Shown here: positions 17,110 to 24,892 of the stretch, one piece after another
How the letters are laid out: each line of letters starts with the position of its first letter
Position numbering within the stretch: the first letter of the stretch is position 1
From: Bog-756 sp035949055
GTDB lineage: Bacteria > Actinomycetota > Acidimicrobiia > Acidimicrobiales > RAAP-2
Direction of reading: 5' to 3'
Length of the DNA stretch: 64,000 nucleotides
NCBI GenBank assembly: GCA_035949055.1
Contig: DASZIO010000022.1
Span: forward strand, 4,278 to 68,277
Program-made: the position numbers and the translations under genes
Notes under the pieces: model-generated
Seen by the model: only the letters and a program-made list of their open reading frames with translations
The model's database searches: none
What the model was told of the DNA's origin: nothing

Positions 17110-17904
17110 GTGGTCGGCACCGAACATCTGAGCTACGAACGCGTCGGCAGCACTGCGGTCGTGACCATGAACCGGCCTGAGGCCAAGAACGCCCTGTCGG
17201 GCCACATGTTGGTGGGCATGGCCGATGCCTGGGTGGAGATCGACGCCAACGAGGACATCCGGTGCGCCATCCTCACCGGCGCGGGCGGCACCTTCTGCGC
17301 CGGCATGGACCTCAAGTCGATGTCGGGCCCGGGCAACGACACCGTCCAGCAGCGGATGGCCGAGGACCCTGACCTTCACTGGAAGGCACTGCTGCGCCAC
17401 TATGCGCTGAAGAAGCCCCTCATCGCCGCGGTCGAGGGCTGGGCGGTGGCCGGCGGCACGGAGATCCTTCAGGCCACCGACATCCGGGTGGCGGGCGTTG
17501 GGGCCAAGTTCGGCGTGTTCGAGGCCCGTCGCGGCCTGTTCCCGCTGGGCGGCTCGACCGTGCGGTTGCGCCGCCAGATCCCCTTTACCGTGGCCATGGA
17601 CCTGCTGCTCACCGCCCGCGAGGTCTCCGCCGTGGAGGCGAAGGAGATCGGGCTCATCGGCCGCGTGGTTCCCGACGGCCAGGCGCTCGACACCGCCCTC
17701 GAGATCGCCGATGTGATCGGGGCCAACGGCCCCCTGGCGGTGGAGGCCATCAAGGCGTCGGTCAAGGCGACCGAAGGTGTGCCCGAGGAGGAGGCGCTCA
17801 AGATGGAGCTCGAGATCGGGTGGCCGATTTTCGCCACCGAGGACGCCAAGGAAGGCCAGAGGGCCTTTGCCGAGAAGCGCCCGGCCCGCTTCCGGCGTCG
17901 GTGA
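17110..17904 (+). CDS. Enoyl-CoA hydratase (crotonase family)
   Basis: A 264-residue crotonase. The oxyanion-hole segments are GAGGTFCAGMDL (57-68) and AVEGWAVAGGTE (107-118). Both catalytic glutamates of true hydratases are present, Glu118 and Glu138 (FGVFEARRGLFP). It would hydrate trans-2-enoyl-CoA in beta-oxidation in the cytoplasm. GTG 17110 is preceded by GGGGAGGAG, a strong ribosome site. Its stop overlaps the thioesterase start as GTGA, and a KstR-like operator lies upstream, so the pair forms a regulated lipid-degradation unit. Confidence 0.92.
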   Translation: MVGTEHLSYERVGSTAVVTMNRPEAKNALSGHMLVGMADAWVEIDANEDIRCAILTGAGGTFCAGMDLKSMSGPGNDTVQQRMAEDPDLHWKALLRHYALKKPLIAAVEGWAVAGGTEILQATDIRVAGVGAKFGVFEARRGLFPLGGSTVRLRRQIPFTVAMDLLLTAREVSAVEAKEIGLIGRVVPDGQALDTALEIADVIGANGPLAVEAIKASVKATEGVPEEEALKMELEIGWPIFATEDAKEGQRAFAEKRPARFRRR

Positions 17905-18707
17905 ACCGGTTGCCGGGCGGGACCGACGCCGAGACCGGGTCGGACAGCACCCTGGACCCGGTGCCCACCCCGTTGGGCGGCGACGGCCCCCGGCGGCGGC
18001 TGGCCGCCGCCCTGCGCCCCGTTATCACCATGACGGTGGCCGGGCTGTTCGATGACGAAGACGTGGCCGAGGCCGCCCGGGCCCTCGAGTCCGTTTCGGC
18101 CCGGATGGCCGGCCGGGCCGGTCCCGGACGGATGCCTCGCCTGCACCCTGACATCTCGCGTCCGCCGCAGGAATTCTTCCCGACCAGCCCGGTCACCGGT
18201 CTCGACAACCCGATCTCCCCTCCGGTGCGGGTCGAGGTGGTCGACGGGGAGGGCCCCTACCGCGAGATCAGGGGCGAGGCGTGGTTCGACTACCCCTATG
18301 AGGGACCTCCGACCTGCGTACACGGAGGCGTGATCGCCCAGACGTTCGACGAGCTGCTGGGGGCGGCCAACATGGTGGCGGGCCACCCCGCGATGACCGG
18401 TACCCTCACCGTCCGGTACTGCAAGCCCACACCGCTGCGAACGCCGCTCCGGATCGAGGCACGGTGCGTGAGCCGGGCCGGGCGCAAGGTGCACACCACG
18501 GCGGCCATGTACCAGGGCGACCTGATGACGGCCGAGGCGGAGGGGACCTTCATCGAGGTCGCCCCGCTCCGGTTCGTGGCCATCGCCGAGGACAACGCGG
18601 GGGGTACCGACCCGACCACGCTCGAGATCATGCGGTCCGAGGCCGAGCGCCCCGGCGCCGCGTCTGACGTCCCCGGCTTCCTCGGCGTGCCCGAGCCGAC
18701 CGACTGA
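17901..18707 (+). CDS. Hotdog-fold acyl-CoA thioesterase (PaaI/4HBT-like)
   Basis: A 268-residue protein. The N-terminal 130 residues are poorly defined with a helical segment near 45-75. The C-terminal half is a hotdog domain: YEGPPTCVHGGVIAQTFDEL forms the central helix with the HGG motif, followed by strands GTLTVRYCKPTPLRTPLRI. Enzymes of this family hydrolyse acyl-CoA thioesters. The start GTG 17901 overlaps the hydratase stop, so it is co-translated and should act on intermediates of the same pathway. It converges on the acyl-CoA ligase with a gap of only 7 bp. Confidence 0.85.
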   Translation: MNRLPGGTDAETGSDSTLDPVPTPLGGDGPRRRLAAALRPVITMTVAGLFDDEDVAEAARALESVSARMAGRAGPGRMPRLHPDISRPPQEFFPTSPVTGLDNPISPPVRVEVVDGEGPYREIRGEAWFDYPYEGPPTCVHGGVIAQTFDELLGAANMVAGHPAMTGTLTVRYCKPTPLRTPLRIEARCVSRAGRKVHTTAAMYQGDLMTAEAEGTFIEVAPLRFVAIAEDNAGGTDPTTLEIMRSEAERPGAASDVPGFLGVPEPTD

Positions 18708-18714
18708 GCGGTCT

Positions 18715-20265
18715 TCAGATCTTCTCGCGCCCCTCCCAGTACGGATCGCGCAACTTGCGCTTGTAGAGCTTGCCGTTCGGGTCCCGGGGGATGGCGTTGG
18801 TGAAGTCGATCGACTTGGGTGTCTTGAACTTGGCCAGCCGGCTCGAGCAGTACTCGAGGATCTCCTCGGCCAGCTCGGGCGAGGCATCCACGCCCTCGGC
18901 CGGCTCGACGACGGCCTTGATCTCCTCGCCCCAGTCCTCGTGGGGGATGCCGAACACGGCCACGTCGCCGACCTTGGGGAAGCCGAGGAGCACGTTCTCG
19001 ATCTCGGCTGGGTAGATGTTGGCCCCACCCGAGATGATCATGTCGATCTTGCGGTCGCGGAGGAACAGGTAGCCGTCCTCGTCGATGAGGCCCACATCGC
19101 CCACCGTGAAGTACTTGCCGATGCGGTTGCTCTTGGTCTTCTTCTCGTCCTTGTGGTACGAGAAGTCGCTCGTCTGCATGGACATGTACACGGTCCCGAT
19201 GACATTGGCCTCCTCGACCCGGTTGCCCTCGTCGTCGAAGATGGCGATCTCGGAAATGGGCCACGGCCGGCCGACGGTGCCCGGCTTGTCCAGCCATTCC
19301 TCGGCCGTCACCAGGGTGCCGCCGCCCTCGGACGCGGCGTAGTACTCGTCGATGGCGTTGCCCCACCAATCGATCATCTTGTACTTGACGTCGATGGGGC
19401 AGGGGGCGGCGGCGTGGATCATGTGGCGCAGTGACGACATGTCGTACTTGGCTCGAGTCTCTTCCGGGAGGGCGAGGAGCCGGTGGAACTGGGTCGGCAC
19501 CATGTGGGAGGTGGTGACCCGGTTCTTCGCGATGAGCTGGAGCATCTCCTCGGGGATCCACTTGTCCATCAGGACGACGGTGTGGCCGAGATGGACCGAC
19601 GCCCCAGAGAACCGCAGCACGGCGGTGTGGTAGAGCGGCGACCCCACGATGTGCACGTTGTCGTCCTGGGGCTGGATACCGAACAGGAAGAGGATGCCGG
19701 AGAGGCCGAGGGCGGCCTCCTCGGGGGAGAGGCCGCTGAGCGGGCGGAAAACGCCCTTCGGGTTGCCGGTCGTCCCCGAGGTGTAGTTCATGGTGTCGCC
19801 GATGGTCCGGTCGGCCGGGTCGTCGACGGTCTCGGCCTCGCGGAGGCTGTCGTAGGAGGCGAAGCCGTCGATGTTGCCCACCGCCAGGCGGGCGCCAGTC
19901 GGCAGCCCCGCCTCGTCGGCTGCCGCTCGGGCCACCTCCTCGAAGCGCTCGTGGGCCACGAAGGCCTGGGCTCCCGAGTCGTCGAGGATGTACGCCACCT
20001 CCGGGCCGATCAGGTGGTGGTTGATCGGCACCAGGTACCAACCGGCCTGCAAGACGGCCAGGTAGAGCTCGAACATCTCGACGCCGTTGGGCAGGAGGGT
20101 GGCCACGACGTCGCCGGGTTGGAGCCCGATGCCTCGTAGGGCGTGTACCACCTGGTTGGCCCGGCCCAGCAGATCGCCGGCCGAGTATTCGACGCCATCG
20201 GGAGCCACCAGGGCCAGGTGGTCAGGGTCCTCATGTGCCAGTGCCCAAAATCCAAGATCGCCCAT
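18715..20265 (-). CDS. Acyl-CoA synthetase (AMP-forming, FadD-like)
   Basis: A 516-residue adenylate-forming ligase that activates a carboxylic acid to acyl-AMP and then acyl-CoA. The phosphate loop is MNYTSGTTGNPKGV; the A5-type motif is YYAASEGGG; the hinge region is GDVGLIDEDGYLFLRDRKID followed by MIISGGANIYPAEIE; the catalytic Lys is in NGKLYKRKL near the C-terminus. ATG 20265 is chosen; the longer frame to 20364 crosses the operator and promoter. It is divergent from the SDR at 20448, and the KstR-like site at 20382 may control both. Confidence 0.92.
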   Translation of the reverse strand: MGDLGFWALAHEDPDHLALVAPDGVEYSAGDLLGRANQVVHALRGIGLQPGDVVATLLPNGVEMFELYLAVLQAGWYLVPINHHLIGPEVAYILDDSGAQAFVAHERFEEVARAAADEAGLPTGARLAVGNIDGFASYDSLREAETVDDPADRTIGDTMNYTSGTTGNPKGVFRPLSGLSPEEAALGLSGILFLFGIQPQDDNVHIVGSPLYHTAVLRFSGASVHLGHTVVLMDKWIPEEMLQLIAKNRVTTSHMVPTQFHRLLALPEETRAKYDMSSLRHMIHAAAPCPIDVKYKMIDWWGNAIDEYYAASEGGGTLVTAEEWLDKPGTVGRPWPISEIAIFDDEGNRVEEANVIGTVYMSMQTSDFSYHKDEKKTKSNRIGKYFTVGDVGLIDEDGYLFLRDRKIDMIISGGANIYPAEIENVLLGFPKVGDVAVFGIPHEDWGEEIKAVVEPAEGVDASPELAEEILEYCSSRLAKFKTPKSIDFTNAIPRDPNGKLYKRKLRDPYWEGREKI

Positions 20266-20381
20266 GTGTGCGATGACCCCCTGCGCCGGTCGCGGCCGCG
20301 CTCGTCGTGACTCCCCGTCCTCGGGGAGGGAGCCCAACCGTGGGCGTCGAGGCCCGGGTGGCAATGGCCCGGGGAGGACGC

Positions 20382-20395
20382 TAGAACAGGTTCTC
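20382..20395. promoter_or_regulatory. KstR-like operator TAGAAC-AG-GTTCTC in a divergent promoter region
   Basis: The site keeps all fixed bases except the last of TNNAACNNGTTNNA. It lies between the divergent acyl-CoA synthetase and SDR genes, 53 bp before the SDR start and 117 bp before the ligase start, so one repressor could control both directions. Confidence 0.65.
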
Positions 20396-20447
20396 GTATT
20401 CGGTCAACACCGCCGGCGTCAGACGGCGAGAAAGAGGCGACCAGCAC

Positions 20448-21368
20448 ATGAGCGAGTTCCTGACGGACAAGGTGGTGGCGATCACCGGTGCCGGGGGCGG
20501 TATCGGGCGAGCGGTCGCCCTGGCCGCCGCGGCGGAGGGGGCGAGGGTCGTAGTGGCCGACATCGGGGTCTCGATGGCCGGTGAGGACCCGAAGAGCGAG
20601 GTGGCCGAGTCACTGTCCGACGAGATCGTGGCCTCGGGCGGCCAGGCAGTGGCCGCGGCGGAGAGCGTGACGACACTCGAGGGCGGCGAGAGGATCGTTG
20701 GCGCCGGAGTCGAGCGGTGGGGCCGGATCGACGGGGTCGTGGCGGTGGCCGGCATCCTCCGCGAGCGGATGCTGTTCAACATGTCCGAAGGCGAGTGGGA
20801 CGCCGTCATCGAGACCCATCTCAAGGGCCACTTCACCGTGTTCCGGGCGGCGTCGGCCGTGATGCGCAAGCAGGAGGGTGGAGGGGCGCTGGTGGCCTTC
20901 ACCTCGGGAGCGTTCGCCGGCAGCGTGGCCCAGGCCAACTACGCCGCAGCCAAGGGAGGGATCGTTTCGCTGGTCCGCTCGGCCGCCGCCGGGCTCCAGC
21001 GCTACGGGATCACGGCCAATGCCATCGCGCCGGTGGCCCGGACGCGTATGTCGGCCAATGTGCCGATGGACCTGGCGGAGATGGGTGACCCCGAGGACGT
21101 CGCCCCGCTGGTCGTCTACCTGCTGTCCGACCGGGCCAGGCACGTGACCGGTCAGGTCTACACCTCGGTGGGTCCGAAGATCGCGGTGTGGAACCAACCG
21201 CGCGAGGTGCGAGCCGTGTACGCGTCCGGGAGATGGACAGCCGAGGAGATCGCCGACCGCCTGGACTCGACCGTCGGTCAGGAGCGGATGCCGTTGCTCG
21301 ACCAGCTCGAGGAGTACCGAAAGGCGGCCGAGGCCAAGGCGTCGGCTGACACCGGATCCGCCTCGTAG
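20448..21368 (+). CDS. SDR, 17-beta-HSD4/3-hydroxyacyl-CoA-dehydrogenase-like
   Basis: A 306-residue SDR with TGAGGGIG near residues 14-21, the NAG-equivalent VAVAGILRERM, FTSGAFAG (catalytic Ser) and NYAAAKGG (Tyr, Lys). The wording AGILRDRM-like plus GNYAAAK resembles the dehydrogenase part of multifunctional beta-oxidation proteins (MFE-2/17-beta-HSD4), so a 3-hydroxyacyl-CoA substrate is likely but not certain. The C-terminal 70 residues extend past the SDR core (VGPKIAVWNQPREVRAVYAS) and are helical. AAAGAGG upstream of ATG 20448 acts as ribosome site. Confidence 0.85.
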   Translation: MSEFLTDKVVAITGAGGGIGRAVALAAAAEGARVVVADIGVSMAGEDPKSEVAESLSDEIVASGGQAVAAAESVTTLEGGERIVGAGVERWGRIDGVVAVAGILRERMLFNMSEGEWDAVIETHLKGHFTVFRAASAVMRKQEGGGALVAFTSGAFAGSVAQANYAAAKGGIVSLVRSAAAGLQRYGITANAIAPVARTRMSANVPMDLAEMGDPEDVAPLVVYLLSDRARHVTGQVYTSVGPKIAVWNQPREVRAVYASGRWTAEEIADRLDSTVGQERMPLLDQLEEYRKAAEAKASADTGSAS

Positions 21369-21675
21369 CTCGCTCGCCACCTCATCCTGAACGAGGCAGG
21401 CGCCTCCCGGCAATACTTGGGAAGAGGCGGGCCCGGAGCAAAGGTGGCGGAACCCCGCTCGACGGGCCCGCCGGCGGGGCATGGTACCGACGGCCGGTTG
21501 GCCCGGCCAATCACCCTGGTCACACTGTCGGCGGGTCCGCGATGACCGGCTGCTGCTCGCGTATTCCGACGTCACGGGCCATGCACCGGTCGCCGCGCGC
21601 CGCTCCGTACCATGAGGCGCGGGTGGAGGTCGTCGGCACAGAGCACCGCCTCCAACGATCGCCCGGAGGTCACCG
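21369..21675. other. 307-bp intergenic region with a strong hairpin
   Basis: There is no gene here. A long imperfect stem lies at 21426-21472: GGCGGGCCCG-GAGC pairs with GCTC-(GA)-CGGGCCCGCC around a 17-nt loop. Just before it, GCCTCCC (around 21410) can pair with GGG-AA-GAGGC, using bases that overlap the long stem, so the two folds are partly exclusive. Nothing matches a riboswitch class I know. It could be the SDR terminator or the leader of the downstream cassette, whose first gene starts with GGAGG seven bases before ATG 21676. Confidence 0.45.
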
Positions 21676-22512
21676 ATGGTTGCATTGGCAGTGGTAGTCA
21701 GCGTCGTCGTCCTGCTCATGGCGGTGCTCGTGGCCGGGCTCCTGCGAAGCCACGCCGACATCCTGCGGGCGCTGCACGAGCTCGGAGTGGGTGTCGGGGA
21801 GCCGGGGGGCGACCGGTCACGGGATCAGGGCCCGACCGGGGTGCCGGTCACCATGGGTCCCCCCCTTCCGGGTGAGCGGAGCTCGACCTCGGCGCGGTCC
21901 GTGGCCGGGGTCACTCCTGACGGGGACGCGCTGGCTGTGTCACCCGGCGGCGCGGGCCACGCCACCCTATTGGCCTTCCTGTCGTCGGGCTGCGCCACCT
22001 GCGCCGGGTTCTGGAGGTCATTCGAGCAGCCCGACCGGCTCGGTCTGCCGCCCGGCACCCGCTTGATCGTGATCACCAAGGGTCCAGAGCTGGAGGTGCC
22101 GGCCGAAGTGACGGGGAAGGCCCACCGGGGCCTCACCGTCATCATGTCCACCGAGGCCTGGGTCGACTACGAAGTGCCCGGGGCCCCGTTCTTCGTGCTC
22201 GTCGACGGCCGCTCGGGCCGGCGCATCGGGGAAGGCGTGGCCAACCACTTCCCTCAGGTGGTGGAGATGGTCCACCGCGCCGCGGCCGACGCCGACGGGT
22301 TCACCGCCACCACGACCAGTCGGCCGTTCGCCGATGGCCTTGACGGTCCTGAACGCGAGGCGGCCAACGACCGCGAGCTGCTGGCGGCCGGCATCCATCC
22401 GGGAGACCCGAGCCTGTACCCGCGCTCCCTTGACGACATCCACGGCGCGGTCACGGTGGATCGATCCGGTGGCCACCCGGGTGCGTCCCGCCCGGCCCGT
22501 CGCGCGGGCTGA
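21676..22512 (+). CDS. MauD-like membrane-anchored thioredoxin-fold protein
   Basis: A 278-residue protein. One N-terminal membrane helix (residues 2-23) is followed by a polar linker and a thioredoxin fold from about 78 to 210. The active site is SSGCATCAGFW, with Cys106 and Cys109, and the cis-Pro segment is VPGAPFFVLVDG. A polar 65-residue tail follows. The order (anchor plus CxxC domain, next to a MauE-like gene) is that of MauD, which handles disulfides in the methylamine dehydrogenase light chain. It likely works outside the membrane on the Cys-rich protein encoded at 23608. GGAGG precedes ATG 21676. It heads a five-gene run with gaps of 3 to 25 bp or overlaps. Confidence 0.82.
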   Translation: MVALAVVVSVVVLLMAVLVAGLLRSHADILRALHELGVGVGEPGGDRSRDQGPTGVPVTMGPPLPGERSSTSARSVAGVTPDGDALAVSPGGAGHATLLAFLSSGCATCAGFWRSFEQPDRLGLPPGTRLIVITKGPELEVPAEVTGKAHRGLTVIMSTEAWVDYEVPGAPFFVLVDGRSGRRIGEGVANHFPQVVEMVHRAAADADGFTATTTSRPFADGLDGPEREAANDRELLAAGIHPGDPSLYPRSLDDIHGAVTVDRSGGHPGASRPARRAG

Positions 22513-22515
22513 CCG

Positions 22516-23031
22516 GTGGCGACGCTGCGGGCTCACGGGATCGAGGCGCAGCTTCCGGCCGGCTTCGAGGGGCGCATCTTCACCCGGGCCTCGAGCGACG
22601 GCGCCGTGCCCTACCCGGTGGCCCAGTTCGCCTCCTTCCCCCTGCCGGTGCAGGTCGGGGACTTCGGCGGTGGAGCGGTCAACCTGCTCGGGAACTCCGA
22701 CATCTTCACCGTGCTGTTCGAGTACGGCCCCGAGAGCGTGGGCCGGCATCTCTTCGCCCGCCAGGGGATGCCCCGAGCGCTCGGCTCCTCCGACTTCCGA
22801 CCGTATGCCCTGCGGCGCGGGCTTCCCGGACAGTCCGGGACTCAGTGGTTCTTCACCGAGGGGGGCCGGCCGTTCACGCTGTACGTGGTACTCGGCAGCC
22901 ATCTCGGACGGGACGCGCTCGTCCCGAAGGTGAACCAGCTCCTCGCCCGGGTGGCTGTGGTGCCTGCCGGTCAGTCGGAGGCGCCGCCCGGCCCGCCATC
23001 GGATGCCACTGGTGGTCTCCCGTGGAACTGA
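22516..23031 (+). CDS. Hypothetical protein inside the mau-like cassette, 171 aa
   Basis: I do not recognise this protein. It begins three bases after the MauD-like stop at GTG 22516 and overlaps the MauE-like gene by 10 bp, so it belongs to the cassette. It has no signal peptide and no cysteine. Features include RIFTRASSDGAVPYPVAQFA, SFPLPVQVGDFGGGAVNLLG, and a stretch TQWFFTEGGRPFTLYVVLGS that looks like a beta hairpin; the tail is Pro/Gly-rich. Position alone suggests a cytoplasmic accessory to the export or maturation of the Cys-rich protein. Confidence 0.72.
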   Translation: MATLRAHGIEAQLPAGFEGRIFTRASSDGAVPYPVAQFASFPLPVQVGDFGGGAVNLLGNSDIFTVLFEYGPESVGRHLFARQGMPRALGSSDFRPYALRRGLPGQSGTQWFFTEGGRPFTLYVVLGSHLGRDALVPKVNQLLARVAVVPAGQSEAPPGPPSDATGGLPWN

Positions 23032-23582
23032 TCGGCCTCTACCTGGTCGCCTGCTACCTGTTGGTGGAAGCCGGCCTGGGGAAGGCGATCCGCCCCGACG
23101 CCACCGCGCGCGCCCTCGCCTCGCTGCCGGTCAACCGGTGGCCGGTGCGGTGGGTACAAAGGCTCGTCCGGGTCGGGTCCCTGGCCGAGCTGTGCCTCGG
23201 GCTGGTGGCGCTGGCCTTCCCCGGCTCGCCGGCGGCATGGCTGGTGGCCGCCTCCTATGCCGCCTTCGCCGCGGTGCTCGCTCTCGTCCGGTGGAGCGGC
23301 GGGTCACTGGCCAGTTGTGGCTGCTTCGGCACCCCGGACACCCCAGCGACTGCGCTCCACCTCGTGGTCGACGTCGCACTCTGCGCCGCGGCCGCCGGGG
23401 TCGCCGCAGACCACCCGGCTGGCTCGATGTTTCGGGTCCTGGCCCACCAGCCCGCCGCCGGGGTCCCCCTCGTCGCCGTGTCTGCCCTGGCCGCCTGGCT
23501 GGCCTACCTGGCCGTCTCCGTCCTGGCTGACCTGCAGGCGGCCCGCGCCCTCGCCTCGGTCAGGTTCGGACGGAGCCGATGA
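23022..23582 (+). CDS. MauE/DoxX-like redox membrane protein
   Basis: A 186-residue protein with four to five membrane helices (about 2-20, 52-68, 70-90, 108-125 and 145-170). The motif LASCGCFGTPDTPATALHLV (Cys99 and Cys101) between helices matches MauE family proteins, which work with MauD in forming the disulfides of the methylamine dehydrogenase light chain. The GTG start at 23022 lies inside the end of the preceding gene, implying coupled translation. Confidence 0.85.
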   Translation: MELIGLYLVACYLLVEAGLGKAIRPDATARALASLPVNRWPVRWVQRLVRVGSLAELCLGLVALAFPGSPAAWLVAASYAAFAAVLALVRWSGGSLASCGCFGTPDTPATALHLVVDVALCAAAAGVAADHPAGSMFRVLAHQPAAGVPLVAVSALAAWLAYLAVSVLADLQAARALASVRFGRSR

Positions 23583-23607
23583 CGGTTTTGGCCGGGCTCC
23601 ACGACCG

Positions 23608-24879
23608 ATGACGCTGGTCGAACGGGCGTCCGGCTTCCTCGAGTCCCGCCTGTCGCGACGGAGCTTCATCAACCGCTCCGCCTATGCCGGCAGCGCGGTG
23701 GCCATCGGGGCCGGGCTCGACCTCGTCCTCAAGCCGGGGACGGCCTACGGGTTGGTCTGCAGCTGCGGCAACGGCAGCTGTGGTTGTGGCACCACCTGCT
23801 GCTCCGGGTTCTCGGAGTTCTGCTGCTCGGTGAACGGCGGGTACAACTACTGTCCGGCCGGCACGGTGATGGGTGGTTGGTGGAAGGCCGACAACTCGTC
23901 CTTCTGCGGCGGTCCTCGCTACTACATGGACTGCAACGCGACGTGTCAGTGCGAGACGGGCTGCGCCAACGGATTCGGGTTCTGCGAGCCCGGCTGTGAC
24001 GCGACTAACTGTGGCTGCGGTCCGAACGGGTGCAATTCCTACCTCACCGGCTGCCTGCAGTTCCGCTACGGCCAGTGCAACCAAGACGTGGCCTGCATCG
24101 GGCGCATCGTCTGCCGGGTGGTGGCGTGCGTCCCTCCCTGGGAGGTCGACCCGTCCTGCACCACCGCCAACGCCCAGGACGACAGCACCGCCGAGCAGAA
24201 CGAGCCCTGTTGGACGCCGGCCACCCCCTCGCCACCCCCGCCTCCGTGCAGTTCGCCCCTGACCAACTGCCAGGCGACCGGCATGGCTGCCAGCACCGAC
24301 GGGGCGGGATACGGGATCGTGACTTCGTTCGGCCGGTTGCTCGCCTTCGGGGACTTCACCGGCCAAGGGGACGTGTCCTCCCTCGTCTTGAACAAGCCGA
24401 TCGTCGGTATGGCCGAACGCGGCCAGGGCGGTTACTACTTCGCCGCCTCCGACGGCGGCGTCTTCTGCTTCGGCGACGCCCCCTTCTTCGGGTCCACCGG
24501 CAACCTCCGGCTCAACCAGCCGGTGGTCGGGATGGCCGCCACCTCCACCGGGCGCGGTTACTGGCTGGTGGCCGCAGACGGCGGCATCTTCTGCTTCGGC
24601 GACGCCCCCTTCTTCGGGTCCACCGGCAACCTCCACCTCAACCAGCCGGTGGTCGGGATGGCCGCCACCTCCACCGGGCGCGGTTACTGGCTGGTGGCCG
24701 CAGACGGCGGCATCTTCTGCTTCGGTGACGCCGCCTACCTCGGCTCCACCGGCAACCTCCGGCTCAACCAACCGGTGGTCGGGATGGCCTCTCTTCCCTC
24801 CACCCAGGGTTACTGGCTGGTGGCCGCGGACGGCGGCATCTTCGCGTTCGACGCCGGGTTCTTCGGTTCACCGGCCTGA
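23608..24879 (+). CDS. Tat-exported MauA-like Cys-rich domain fused to a GYWLVAADGG repeat propeller
   Basis: A 423-residue protein. The N-terminus has a Tat-type signal, SRRSFINRSA (Arg17, Arg18), then a hydrophobic stretch to about 48. Residues 51-184 contain 25 cysteines, enough for a dense disulfide network. The segment YCPAGTVMGGWWKADNSSFC resembles the methylamine dehydrogenase light chain around its first TTQ tryptophan (CPxGTxxxxxW); the second Trp expected near residues 160-165 is replaced (QDVACIGRIVC), so a normal TTQ cofactor is unlikely. A Pro-rich linker (207-214) leads into five repeat units (about 234-423) of the same 42-residue type as the 14931 gene. The MauD/MauE-like neighbours probably oxidise its cysteines. 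No clear ribosome site precedes ATG 23608. Confidence 0.72.
   Translation: MTLVERASGFLESRLSRRSFINRSAYAGSAVAIGAGLDLVLKPGTAYGLVCSCGNGSCGCGTTCCSGFSEFCCSVNGGYNYCPAGTVMGGWWKADNSSFCGGPRYYMDCNATCQCETGCANGFGFCEPGCDATNCGCGPNGCNSYLTGCLQFRYGQCNQDVACIGRIVCRVVACVPPWEVDPSCTTANAQDDSTAEQNEPCWTPATPSPPPPPCSSPLTNCQATGMAASTDGAGYGIVTSFGRLLAFGDFTGQGDVSSLVLNKPIVGMAERGQGGYYFAASDGGVFCFGDAPFFGSTGNLRLNQPVVGMAATSTGRGYWLVAADGGIFCFGDAPFFGSTGNLHLNQPVVGMAATSTGRGYWLVAADGGIFCFGDAAYLGSTGNLRLNQPVVGMASLPSTQGYWLVAADGGIFAFDAGFFGSPA
24307..24876 (+). repeat. Tandem 126-bp repeats encoding 42-residue propeller units
   Basis: A degenerate unit at 24307-24429 is followed by units starting at 24430, 24556 and 24682 and a partial one at 24808. 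The stretch from within the 24430 unit into the 24556 unit is almost base-for-base repeated 126 bp later, which points to recent duplication or gene conversion. Confidence 0.88.
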
Positions 24880-24892
24880 CGATGGGAGGCCC

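Noticed and set aside
22516..23031. The unknown cassette protein as a MauB heavy chain
   Set aside because: It is only 171 residues, has no signal peptide and no propeller repeats.
24307..24876. CRISPR-like or non-coding tandem repeat
   Set aside because: The repeat length is a multiple of three, stays in frame and encodes a known protein module; there are no spacers.
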